A stretch of 12,710 nucleotides of DNA from DATKCN01 sp035513175. Lineage in GTDB: Bacteria; Chloroflexota; Chloroflexia; Thermomicrobiales; CFX8. Under the pieces are notes generated by a model. The model was not told the DNA's origin. It searched no databases and saw only the letters and a list, made by a program, of their open reading frames with translations. Made by a program: the position numbers and the translations under genes. How positions within the stretch are numbered: position 1 is the stretch's first letter; each line of letters opens with the position of its first letter. The DNA is taken from contig DATKCN010000021.1 of NCBI GenBank assembly GCA_035513175.1, positions 1 through 12,710 of the forward strand, given 5' to 3'. Shown one piece after another: positions 1 to 6,718 of this stretch.

Positions 1-1106
1 CGGTCGATCGTCCAGGCCACCGCCTGCCGCAGCGCGATGTTGTCGAACGGCGGGATCTGATTGTTCAGCGTAATGTAGGTGAACCCGAGGCTGGCGATCT
101 CGCTCATCTCCAGCGTGTCGTCGTCCCTGAGTCCGGCGACATCGCGGGCCGAGACCGTGTCGATGATGTCGACGTCACCTGTCCGCAGCGCGGTCAGCTT
201 GACGTTGGCGTCCACGATCGGCCGGTAGATGACCTGATCCAGATGCGGCAGGCCCTCCTGCCACCAGCCATCGTAGCGCTCGACGGTCAGGTGGTCGCTC
301 GTCATCCACTCGACGAAGGTGAACGCGCCGGTGCCGACCGGCTGGCGGGCTAGATCTTCTCCCAGCTCCTCGATCGCCTTGGGCGAGACCATCATCCCGG
401 CGCGGTCGGAGAGAGTCGCGAGCAACGGCGAGAATGGCTGCGACAGCACCAGCCGCACCGTGTGCTCGTCCTCCACGACCACCTCGGTGATCTGCGCGAT
501 CTCGCTGCGGCGGGGAGACGCGGTCTCCTCGTCCAGCATGCGGTCGAAGTTGAACTTGACCGCCTCGGCGTTGAACGCCTCGCCGTCATGGAAGGTTACG
601 CCTTCGACCAGCGTAAAGGTGTACTCCATGCCGTCGTCGGAGATGGCCCACTCGCTGGCCAGCTCCGGCACGATCGTCAGCGTCTCGTCGATATCGACCA
701 GCTTGTCATAAATGAGCTGGTACACCTGCCGGTCGACGGCGGCGGTCGACCTGTGCGGGTCCATCGTCGTCAGGTCGGAATTGAGCGCGACGTTGAGCAC
801 GCCGCCGGTGGCGCCCATTGGTGGCTCGGTCGCCTCCGCCTCGGGCGTTTCCTCGTCCTCTGGCTCCGGCTCAGGCGTCGTTCCCGCGCCCGCGGTGGCC
901 GTTGGATCTGGCCCCGGGGCCTGCGCTCCGGGTGTCGCGGTCGGGTCGTCATCGTCGCCGCAGGCCGCCAGCAACGTCGAGGTTGCCGCGACGCCCAGCC
1001 CGAGCGCCCCGGCGCGCTTGATCAGATCGCGCCTGCTCAGCCTGCCCGTTACCGCCATGCGGAACAGGCGCCGGTAGGCAAGCTCGTTCAAGTGATCAGT
1101 GGTCAT
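1..1106 (-). CDS. ABC transporter solute-binding lipoprotein, family 5 (partial, 3' end outside window)
   Basis: The frame is open from the ATG at 1106 to the left edge: 368 codons, C-terminus missing. The N-terminus carries a twin-arginine motif (SRRDLIK, residues 24-30), a short hydrophobic stretch and a lipobox ending in LAAC, with Cys49 as the likely lipidated residue. I therefore infer a Tat-exported lipoprotein anchored outside the membrane. Residues about 51-95 are a Pro/Thr/Glu/Asp-rich linker. After it come typical SBP_bac_5 stretches: TMDPHRST, the YDKLV segment, VPELASEW, FHDGEAFNAEAVKFNFDRM, VGTGAFTFVEW, then LRQAVAWTID at the edge. The family captures peptides, nickel or other solutes for an ABC importer; the ligand cannot be told from sequence. 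The permease and ATPase genes would lie left of the window. A purine-rich AAAGGGA (1111-1117) lies 4 nt before the ATG. An internal Met17 would still keep the Tat motif, so the exact start is not fully certain. Confidence 0.93.
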   Translation of the reverse strand, partial: MTTDHLNELAYRRLFRMAVTGRLSRRDLIKRAGALGLGVAATSTLLAACGDDDDPTATPGAQAPGPDPTATAGAGTTPEPEPEDEETPEAEATEPPMGATGGVLNVALNSDLTTMDPHRSTAAVDRQVYQLIYDKLVDIDETLTIVPELASEWAISDDGMEYTFTLVEGVTFHDGEAFNAEAVKFNFDRMLDEETASPRRSEIAQITEVVVEDEHTVRLVLSQPFSPLLATLSDRAGMMVSPKAIEELGEDLARQPVGTGAFTFVEWMTSDHLTVERYDGWWQEGLPHLDQVIYRPIVDANVKLTALRTGDVDIIDTVSARDVAGLRDDDTLEMSEIASLGFTYITLNNQIPPFDNIALRQAVAWTID

Positions 1107-1658
1107 GGTGTCCCTTTCGGTTTATCCCGTCACATCTCCGCCGAGGCCCCACCACGTCAGCCCGCCGCATGGCCCAGGGGTTCGGGCGCCGATGGCACTC
1201 CCCAATGCCGCCCGTCGCCGGCGTCGCCTGGGCCTGTGTCAGCCCCAATGGCGAGCAATCATCACGGCCTCCTCCGTCTCCTCGCGCATCATCGCCTCCC
1301 TCTCAGCACTGGCGGGATTCGCTCGCGGGAGCTTGTCGCCGCGTCGGCGTCTGCCGACGACACGCGCGGCGCGCTGCCGCCACGAAGGCGATGCCTGCGC
1401 GCCAGACGTCATCCTGGCGCTCAACCCCCATACAACGTACTACGAAGCGAGCGTCCACCCCGGATGCAGTATGAAGCAGACTCCGGTTCTTGGCAACACC
1501 TGCTCCGGCCGCCGTGGCGCCGTTTCCCTGTCGCGCCGGGCCGCCAGCCCAGGCTTTCCCGCTCGCGCCACGTCGTGTCCGCCACCGTAATGCCGTGGAC
1601 CTCGTATGCCATACTTCGGTGTTACGACAATCGCTGACGACAGGGATAGAGGGTCTGG
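1107..1658. other. Intergenic region between divergent transporter gene and metE
   Basis: These 552 bp separate two divergent genes and must hold both promoters. Reading frames cross it, but none has family-like protein content and their residue bias (Arg/Pro/Ala/Ser) is typical of non-coding GC-rich DNA. I looked for SAM, SAH, cobalamin, TPP and T-box elements, which would make sense before metE, and found no convincing match. A weak -10-like CATACT lies at 1610-1615 on the + strand without a good -35. The metE ribosome binding site is AGAGGG (1648-1653), 5 nt before the ATG. A possible 17-codon leader peptide on the minus strand (1239-1292) is listed separately. Confidence 0.6.
1239..1292 (-). 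CDS. Possible 17-aa leader peptide upstream of the transporter gene (tentative)
   Basis: On the minus strand a GGGAGG sits just before two consecutive ATG codons, opening a 17-codon frame (MMREETEEAVMIARHWG, then TGA). It ends about 130 nt before the solute-binding-protein start. The ribosome binding site is better than that of several real genes here, which is the only positive evidence. The same frame stays open further upstream (to about 1424), so the short ORF could be a chance product. No function is proposed. Confidence 0.15.
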   Translation of the reverse strand: MMREETEEAVMIARHWG

Positions 1659-3929
1659 ATGGCGGAAACGACGAACCTGGGATACCCGCGAATCGGCAAG
1701 CAGCGTGAGCTCAAGCGGGCAGTCGAGCGCTACTGGTCCGGCAAGACCGGCGAGGACGACGCGCAGGCCGTCGCGGCCGAGGTTCGCCGCGGCGCCTGGG
1801 CCGTCCAGCAGCAGGCGGGCATCGACCATATCCCCTGCAACGACTTCACCTTCTACGATCACATGCTCGATATGGCCTGCTTCCTCGGCCTCGTCCCGGA
1901 TCGCTTCCAGCACACGGCCGGCCAGCCGGTTTCGCTCGCCACCTACTCGACCATGGCGCGCGGCGGCGACGGCATCGCCGCGCTGGAGATGACCAAGTGG
2001 TTCGACACCAACTACCACTACCTGGTGCCGGAGCTCAACGGCCCCGACCCGCGCCGCTCCGGCAACGCGCCGGTTGACGCCTACCGCGAGGCGAAGGCCC
2101 AGGTCGGCGCGGCAGCCATGCCGGTCATCGTCGGCCCGCTCACCTTCACCCTGCTCGGCAAGCACCATGCGAAGCCCATCGCCGAGCACGTCGCCGACCT
2201 GCTTCCTATCTATAGGGACCTGCTCAGCGATCTGTACCGCGAAGGCGCGGAGTGGGTGCAGATCGACGAGCCGTGCCTGGTGCAGGACCGCTCCCGGGAG
2301 GAGCTGGACCTCTACGCCAGCGTCTACGCCGATCTCGCGGGCGGCAACCACCCGAAGATCATGCTGGCCACCTACTTCGGCGACCTCGGCCCCAACTGGG
2401 AGGCCGTCATGGCCCTGCCGGTCGAGGGCATCGGCATCGACTTCGTGCGCCAGGGCGGCAACATCCGCGACTTCGAGGTCAAGCGCTTCCCGGCTGACAA
2501 GGTGCTGGCCGCCGGTGTCGTCAACGGGCGCGGCGTCTGGCGCGCCGACCTCGACTCCGCGCTGGGCCGGCTGGAGACGATTCAGTCGCACGTCGACGCG
2601 CAGCGCATCTGGGTCGGGCCGTCCTGCTCGCTGCTCTTCCTGCCGCACGACAAGCGGCTTGAGACGAGCCTGGACGACGACGTGCTCGCCAACCTCTCCT
2701 TCGCCGAGCAGCGCCTTGACGAAATTCGTACCTTGGCCGACGGCCTCAACAAGGGACGCGACGCCATCGCGGACGCCCTCGCCGCGAACCGCGACCGCCT
2801 GCGCAACCGGGGCCACTCCGTCTACAACCACGAGCCGACCCAGCAGCGCGTGCGGGCGCTGACCGACGCTGACGCCACCCGCGCCGAGCCGTTCGCGGCG
2901 CGCCGCGAGCAGCAGGACGCCCGGTTGAACCTGCCCGCCTTCCCGACGACGACCATCGGCTCCTTCCCGCAGGCCGGCGACGTGCGCTCCATGCGCGCCC
3001 GCCTGCGCTCCGGGAAGATCAGCGCCGCGGAGTACGACGCCTACGTCAAGGGCAAGATGGACGAGCTGATCGCGAAGCAGGAGCAGATCGGGCTCGACGT
3101 GCTGGTGCACGGCGAGTTCGAGCGCACCGACATGGTCGAGTACTTCGCCGAGCAGCTGTCCGGCTTCGTCGCCACCGAGCACGGCTGGGTGCAGTCGTAC
3201 GGCTCGCGTTGCGTGCGCCCGCCAATCATCGTCGGCGACGTCTACCGTCCCGAGCCGATGACGGTCGAGACCAGCGTCTACGCCCAGTCACGCACCAGGC
3301 GCCCGATGAAGGGCATGCTCACCGGCCCCGTCACCATCCTCAACTGGTCGTTTGCCCGTGAGGACATCCCCCGCTCGGTCGTTTGCCACCAGATCGCCCT
3401 GGCGCTGCGCGACGAGGTGTCCGACCTCGAACAGGGCGGCATCGGCATCATCCAGATCGACGAGCCCGCCCTGCGCGAGGGGCTGCCGTTGCGCCGCGCC
3501 GACTGGGACGAATATCTGGATTGGGCCATCCGCGCGTTCCGGCTGGCGTCGTCGTCCGCCGCGCCCGGCACCCAGATCCACACGCACATGTGCTACTCGG
3601 AGTTCAACGACATCATCGACGCCATCAAGGCCATGGACGCCGACGTGATCTCGATCGAGAACAGCCGCTCCAACGAGGAGCTGCTGGAGGCCTTTACCGA
3701 TAACAAGTACGAGCAGATGATCGGCCCAGGGGTGTACGACATCCACTCCCCGGCCGTCCCGGAGACGGAGGCCATCATCGAACGCCTGCGGCACGCGACG
3801 CGCGTGCTTGGCCCCGACGTCATGTGGGTCAACCCCGACTGTGGCCTCAAGACCCGCAACGACGCCGAGGTCTGGCCCTCGTTGCGGAACATGGTCGAAG
3901 CCGCAAAGAAGGTGCGCGCCGCGGTCTGA
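1659..3929 (+). CDS. metE: Cobalamin-independent methionine synthase (5-methyltetrahydropteroyltriglutamate--homocysteine S-methyltransferase)
   Basis: MetE moves the methyl group of 5-methyl-tetrahydropteroyl-(poly)glutamate to homocysteine, the last step of methionine synthesis, in the cytosol and without B12. The 756-aa product has the full family length. It opens with the folate-domain motif LGYPRIGKQRELK (about residues 7-19). The linker ends near residue 428, where the catalytic barrel begins with TTTIGSFPQ. All four zinc ligands are present: His643 and Cys645 (in HTHMCYSEF), Glu667 (in SIENSRS) and Cys728 (in NPDCGLKTR), each shifted by two from the E. coli enzyme (His641, Cys643, Glu665, Cys726). 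The ATG at 1659 is preceded by AGAGGG with 5-nt spacing. The gene appears monocistronic: divergent transporter gene upstream, GC-rich hairpin downstream. No riboswitch was recognised in front of it, so control by methionine or B12 cannot be shown. Confidence 0.98.
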   Translation: MAETTNLGYPRIGKQRELKRAVERYWSGKTGEDDAQAVAAEVRRGAWAVQQQAGIDHIPCNDFTFYDHMLDMACFLGLVPDRFQHTAGQPVSLATYSTMARGGDGIAALEMTKWFDTNYHYLVPELNGPDPRRSGNAPVDAYREAKAQVGAAAMPVIVGPLTFTLLGKHHAKPIAEHVADLLPIYRDLLSDLYREGAEWVQIDEPCLVQDRSREELDLYASVYADLAGGNHPKIMLATYFGDLGPNWEAVMALPVEGIGIDFVRQGGNIRDFEVKRFPADKVLAAGVVNGRGVWRADLDSALGRLETIQSHVDAQRIWVGPSCSLLFLPHDKRLETSLDDDVLANLSFAEQRLDEIRTLADGLNKGRDAIADALAANRDRLRNRGHSVYNHEPTQQRVRALTDADATRAEPFAARREQQDARLNLPAFPTTTIGSFPQAGDVRSMRARLRSGKISAAEYDAYVKGKMDELIAKQEQIGLDVLVHGEFERTDMVEYFAEQLSGFVATEHGWVQSYGSRCVRPPIIVGDVYRPEPMTVETSVYAQSRTRRPMKGMLTGPVTILNWSFAREDIPRSVVCHQIALALRDEVSDLEQGGIGIIQIDEPALREGLPLRRADWDEYLDWAIRAFRLASSSAAPGTQIHTHMCYSEFNDIIDAIKAMDADVISIENSRSNEELLEAFTDNKYEQMIGPGVYDIHSPAVPETEAIIERLRHATRVLGPDVMWVNPDCGLKTRNDAEVWPSLRNMVEAAKKVRAAV

Positions 3930-3946
3930 TCGGGGACGCGATATGC

Positions 3947-3981
3947 GGGACGCGGGGCCTCGCCTGCGCGGCCCGCGTCCC
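3947..3981 (+). terminator. GC-rich hairpin after metE, probable terminator
   Basis: Starting 17 nt after the metE stop, GGGACGCGGGGCC (3947-3959) pairs with GGCCCGCGTCCC (3970-3981): about 12 base pairs with one bulged G and a 10-nt loop. It is the strongest hairpin near the gene end. There is no T-run after it, so intrinsic termination is inferred from position and strength only. It could also act as a 3' stabilising stem. Confidence 0.5.
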
Positions 3982-4368
3982 AACTCGGACGGCGGCTACA
4001 ACGGCGCGTCCATATGCCGCTCCCACACTGGAAGAACGCCCTGTCGCGCGCTAACCAGCATCTCCAGGTAGTCAACCGGCACGATCAGCTTTCGGCCCCT
4101 TTCCCGTTCAGCATATTGACGGCAGGATGCGTACTCGCCACGGCAAGCTGAACGCCCTGACCTCGACAAGGGCATATCGAAGCTGGCGCGGGGGTGTGCT
4201 GGGCAGCGGGTGCTGGTGGAGACGAGGCGCTGGAGCAGGGTGTTACCCCCCTCCGTCAGCGTCACGGAGCTGCCGGAGACTAAGACGCCGGTCGGCGCCG
4301 GTATAGTACGTGTGAGCCTCGGACGCGACCAGGGAGAGCCAGGTGATGGCGGGAAACGGGCAGATGCG
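3982..4368. other. Intergenic region between metE and the selenoprotein gene
   Basis: This 387-bp stretch has no clear gene. Its first half looks less GC-biased than the flanking coding DNA. On the minus strand a 59-codon frame (4175 to 3996) reads with a protein-like composition but lacks a ribosome binding site; it may be a decayed remnant (see findings). A small dyad, GCCCT (4154-4158) with AGGGC (4169-4173), is also present. The right end carries a -10-like TATAGT at 4302-4307. Confidence 0.5.
4302..4307 (+). promoter_or_regulatory. Possible -10 element of the selenoprotein gene
   Basis: TATAGT differs from the TATAAT consensus at one position and stands out in GC-rich DNA, 61 nt before the chosen start codon. 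No clear -35 hexamer lies 16-18 nt upstream. If used, transcription would start near 4314. That would exclude the longer in-frame start at 4210 and favour the ATG at 4369. Confidence 0.35.
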
Positions 4369-5415
4369 ATGATTCTGGAAACGCTGACGATCGATCCACG
4401 TGAGCTGCGGCAGCGCACCGGCTGGGACATCAAGCCGGAGGGCGCGTGCAAGGGCGAGCGCTGCGTGCCGCTGCCGGGCATAGACTCGGGCGCCATCGAC
4501 GCCCGCCTGCTGGCCGCGCGGCTCGGCATGCCACTGGCGCACGATGAGCCCAGCGGTCTGTGGTGCCTGGGTCCGGAAGCGGGCGGGCGTGCCCTGTCCA
4601 GCGTCGAGGCTCCCGATCTGACGTTGCCAGACATGGACGACAGCCTGTTCAGTCTGAGCACCCTGCGGGGCCGCAAGGTGTTGCTGGTGGCCTGGGCCTC
4701 CTGGTGAGGCTGCCGTCTGGACCTGCCCGTGTGGCAGACGTTGTACGAGGAGCTGGGACCACGGGGGCTGGAGATCGTGACGGTCGCGCTGGACACTGGT
4801 GGCGTTGAGGCCGCGCGCCCCTGGATCGAGGCTGCCCGGCCGCAGCATCCATCGTTGATCGATCGGGCACACGTCGTGGACGAGCTGTTCGGCATCGTCA
4901 ATGTACCGAGCAGCGTCTGGATCGACGAGGCCGGCACGATCGTCCGTCCGCCTGAGACGGCCTACCCGGCCCGGCCGTCGTTCCTGGACCGCCAGCCCGC
5001 GCCCAATGCCTCACCTCGTGAGCTGGCGCAGCATGCGGCCGTGCGCCAGTTGCGCGTCGACGCCGAGCAGTACGTGGCCGCCCTGCGTGACTGGGTCGAG
5101 CATGGCGCTGCGAGCCGCTTCGCGCTCTCGCCCGAGGAAGTGCTGCGCCGCAGCCGTCCACGGCCATTTGAGGAGGCCGTGGCCGCCGCCCACTTCGAGC
5201 TGGGCCAGCATCTCCACCGCCTGGGCCGGAGCAGCGATGCCATTCAGCACTTCCGCGAAGCCTACCGGCTGCAACCCGACAACTGGACCTACAAGCGACA
5301 GGCCTGGAGCCTGCTGCCAGCGGGCCAGACTCCGCTTGACGTGTATGGCGGGGACTGGCTCACTGATGTCAGGAAGATCGGCGCCGAGAACTATTACCCG
5401 CCACTTGAGCCATAG
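4369..5415 (+). CDS. Selenocysteine-containing TlpA/AhpC-type redoxin with C-terminal TPR-like segment (in-frame TGA at 4705-4707)
   Basis: The frame runs 348 residues if TGA 4705-4707 is read as selenocysteine (U113). On both sides the protein is one continuous thioredoxin fold: APDLTLPDMDD (81-91), LSTLRGRKVLLVAWASW (96-112), U113-G-C115-R, LDLPVWQTLYEEL (117-129), IVTVALD (136-142) and NVPSSVWIDE with cis-proline 180. Redoxins of this type have their catalytic cysteine directly after the WASW stretch, so the TGA replaces the redox residue and nothing else is broken. A SECIS-like hairpin follows. Residues 1-80 form an extra N-terminal domain with Cys27, Cys32 and Cys66; residues about 267-304 resemble a TPR. 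No signal peptide or membrane segment is visible, so it is probably cytosolic. Expected role: thiol-disulfide or peroxide chemistry, substrate unknown. The ATG at 4369 was chosen because the domain starts there and a -10-like box lies upstream; its ribosome binding site is weak. Alternatives are a nonsense mutation or sequencing error. A conventional annotation would split it into two fragments at the TGA. Confidence 0.85.
4705..4740 (+). promoter_or_regulatory. Selenocysteine UGA codon and SECIS-like stem-loop
   Basis: Just after TGA 4705-4707, CTGCC (4723-4727) pairs with GGCAG (4733-4737) around the 5-nt loop CGTGT (4728-4732), which contains GU. The loop begins 20 nt after the UGA, close to the 18 nt in E. 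coli fdhF mRNA. An alternative lower stem, CGTCTG (4714-4719) with CAGACG (4735-4740), is also perfect but shares bases with the first. Bacterial SECIS elements lie inside the coding sequence at this distance and are bound by SelB. Structure and position are seen; function is inferred. Confidence 0.6.
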
Positions 5416-5456
5416 CCGCGCGGGCGAGCGTCCGACCAGCGCGTCATCATCCGCGG

Positions 5457-5483
5457 GTAGGGCGGCACGGCGTGCGCCCCTAC
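5457..5483. terminator. Shared palindrome between convergent genes (bidirectional terminator or REP-like element)
   Basis: GTAGGGCGGCAC (5457-5468) faces GTGCGCCCCTAC (5472-5483) around GGC: a stem of 6 plus 4 base pairs with two mismatches between. It sits between the ends of the redoxin gene and the M20 peptidase gene and overlaps the peptidase stop codon. No T-run follows on either strand. The GTAGGGGCGC.../...GCGCCCCTAC style resembles dispersed palindromes I recall from Chloroflexota intergenic DNA. With one copy in the window that cannot be confirmed. Confidence 0.45.
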
Positions 5484-6718
5484 ACGAGAAAATCCCACGC
5501 TGTCAGCACGTGGGTCGTGACCGTCTGGATCAACTCGTCGACCAGCACGTACTCGTCCGGCGCGCCCATGTTGTGAGGGGTCGGGCCGTAGACGGCGGCC
5601 GGGATGTCGCGCAGCCGCCACAGCCGCGCGTCGGTGCCGCCCAGCGAGATGGTCGGCAGTGGGCGAAAGCCGGAGAGCGCCTCGGCGTTGTCTTTCACCA
5701 GCGTGAAGATGCGCGCCTCCGGGTCGCACACGTTGGGCGGGCTGCTGTTCAGCAGCTGCCAGCGGGCGCGCGGGTTGCGGCCCACGATCGCGTCCACGCG
5801 CTGCAGAATCTCGTCGAGCGTGACACCGACCGGGCAGCGCAGGTCCACCTCCGCCCGGCAGCGGTTGGCGATCATGTTCACCTTGTCGCCGCCCTCGATC
5901 ACGCCCACGTTGACCGTCACCGCCATCAGGGTGTCGGTCGCCCCGGCGCCGAGCTGGCGGTCGAGCGTGGCGCGCCCCTGCTCCAGCGCGTTGCGCACCT
6001 CCGGCGGCATCGGCACGTCCATCTGCCGCAGCTCGTCGAGGTCGGCCAGCACGTGGGTCATCTCGCGGATGGCGTTGGGGGAGACGTGCGGGTAGCCGCC
6101 ATGCCCGCCCTCCGTCTCGACCACGATCTCGACCCAGCAGGGGCCCTTCTCGCCGAAGCGCACCGTCTGCATCGTGCTCGGCTCGCCGTTCAGCAGCGCG
6201 TCGCCCAGCACCGGCGCGTGCTCGATCAGATAGCGGGCGCCCCACGGCCCGAACGTCTCCTCGTCGGAGACCAGCGTCAGCGTCAGCCGCCCGCGCAAGT
6301 GATCCCGCAGCCGGTAGAGCGTCGTGTAGGTAATCAGAGAGGCCGTCACCCCCGCCTTCATGTCGTTCGCGCCGCGCCCATAAAGCTTGCCGTCCTGCAC
6401 GACGCCGCCGAACGGGTCCACGCTCCAGCGCGCGCGGTCCCCGGCCGGGAACACGTCGAGGTGCCCGTTCAGCACCAGGTGCGGCCCCTCCCCCGCGCCG
6501 CCCTCGAAGGTGGCGTACAGGTTCGGCATCGTCGGCTCCGGCGCCACGACGATGAAGGGAACGTCGTGACTGCTCAGATACTGCGTCACAAAGCCGAACA
6601 GCTCGGTCGTGTCCCCCGGCGGGTTCTCGCTGGGTCGGCGGATCAGGTCCGCGCAGAGGTCCACGAACTCATCGTGCCGCGTCGCCAGCGTTGCTTGCAG
6701 GTCAGTCCGTGCCGTCAT
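5480..6718 (-). CDS. M20 family metallopeptidase (ArgE/DapE/carboxypeptidase type)
   Basis: This 412-aa product is a full-length M20 di-zinc amidohydrolase, a family that cleaves terminal amino acids or N-acyl groups from small peptides and acyl-amino acids. Expected metal and catalytic residues are present in order: His86 and Asp88 (NGHLDVFP), bridging Asp119 (GANDMKAG), the Glu153-Glu154 pair (SDEE), Glu179 (GEPST) and His382 (PTPHNMGAPDEY). The inserted dimerisation domain spans about residues 195-310. Members handling succinyl-diaminopimelate, acetylornithine or dipeptides share these motifs, so the substrate is open; the absence of lysine or arginine synthesis genes nearby argues against assigning dapE or argE. 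AGGAGG (6728-6733) lies 9 nt before the ATG. The start overlaps the end of the upstream gene by 17 bp, so the two are co-transcribed and probably translationally coupled. No signal peptide is seen, so it should be cytosolic. Confidence 0.93.
   Translation of the reverse strand: MTARTDLQATLATRHDEFVDLCADLIRRPSENPPGDTTELFGFVTQYLSSHDVPFIVVAPEPTMPNLYATFEGGAGEGPHLVLNGHLDVFPAGDRARWSVDPFGGVVQDGKLYGRGANDMKAGVTASLITYTTLYRLRDHLRGRLTLTLVSDEETFGPWGARYLIEHAPVLGDALLNGEPSTMQTVRFGEKGPCWVEIVVETEGGHGGYPHVSPNAIREMTHVLADLDELRQMDVPMPPEVRNALEQGRATLDRQLGAGATDTLMAVTVNVGVIEGGDKVNMIANRCRAEVDLRCPVGVTLDEILQRVDAIVGRNPRARWQLLNSSPPNVCDPEARIFTLVKDNAEALSGFRPLPTISLGGTDARLWRLRDIPAAVYGPTPHNMGAPDEYVLVDELIQTVTTHVLTAWDFLV

Noticed and set aside
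1430..1560. SAM-type riboswitch before metE (ATGAAGC...GGCAAC resembles part of an S-box)
   Set aside because: The two fragments are too far apart for the S-box core, and the AGAG...GGAGGGA part is missing. Cobalamin, SAH and TPP signatures were also not found.
1622..1650. Promoter TTACGA-17 bp-GATAGA just before metE
   Set aside because: It would start transcription on top of the metE start codon and use the ribosome binding site as -10 box; a chance match is more likely.
1440..3182. 580-codon open frame on the minus strand
   Set aside because: It lies antisense to metE, whose zinc ligands and full length are certain. Long antisense frames are expected in DNA with GC-rich third positions, and its content is Val/Gly/Arg-rich without family motifs.
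4705..4707. Reading the redoxin gene as a pseudogene broken by a stop codon
   Set aside because: The frame is intact on both sides with no other stop or frameshift, the TGA is at the catalytic Cys position, and a SECIS-like hairpin follows. Sequencing error or recent mutation cannot be fully excluded.
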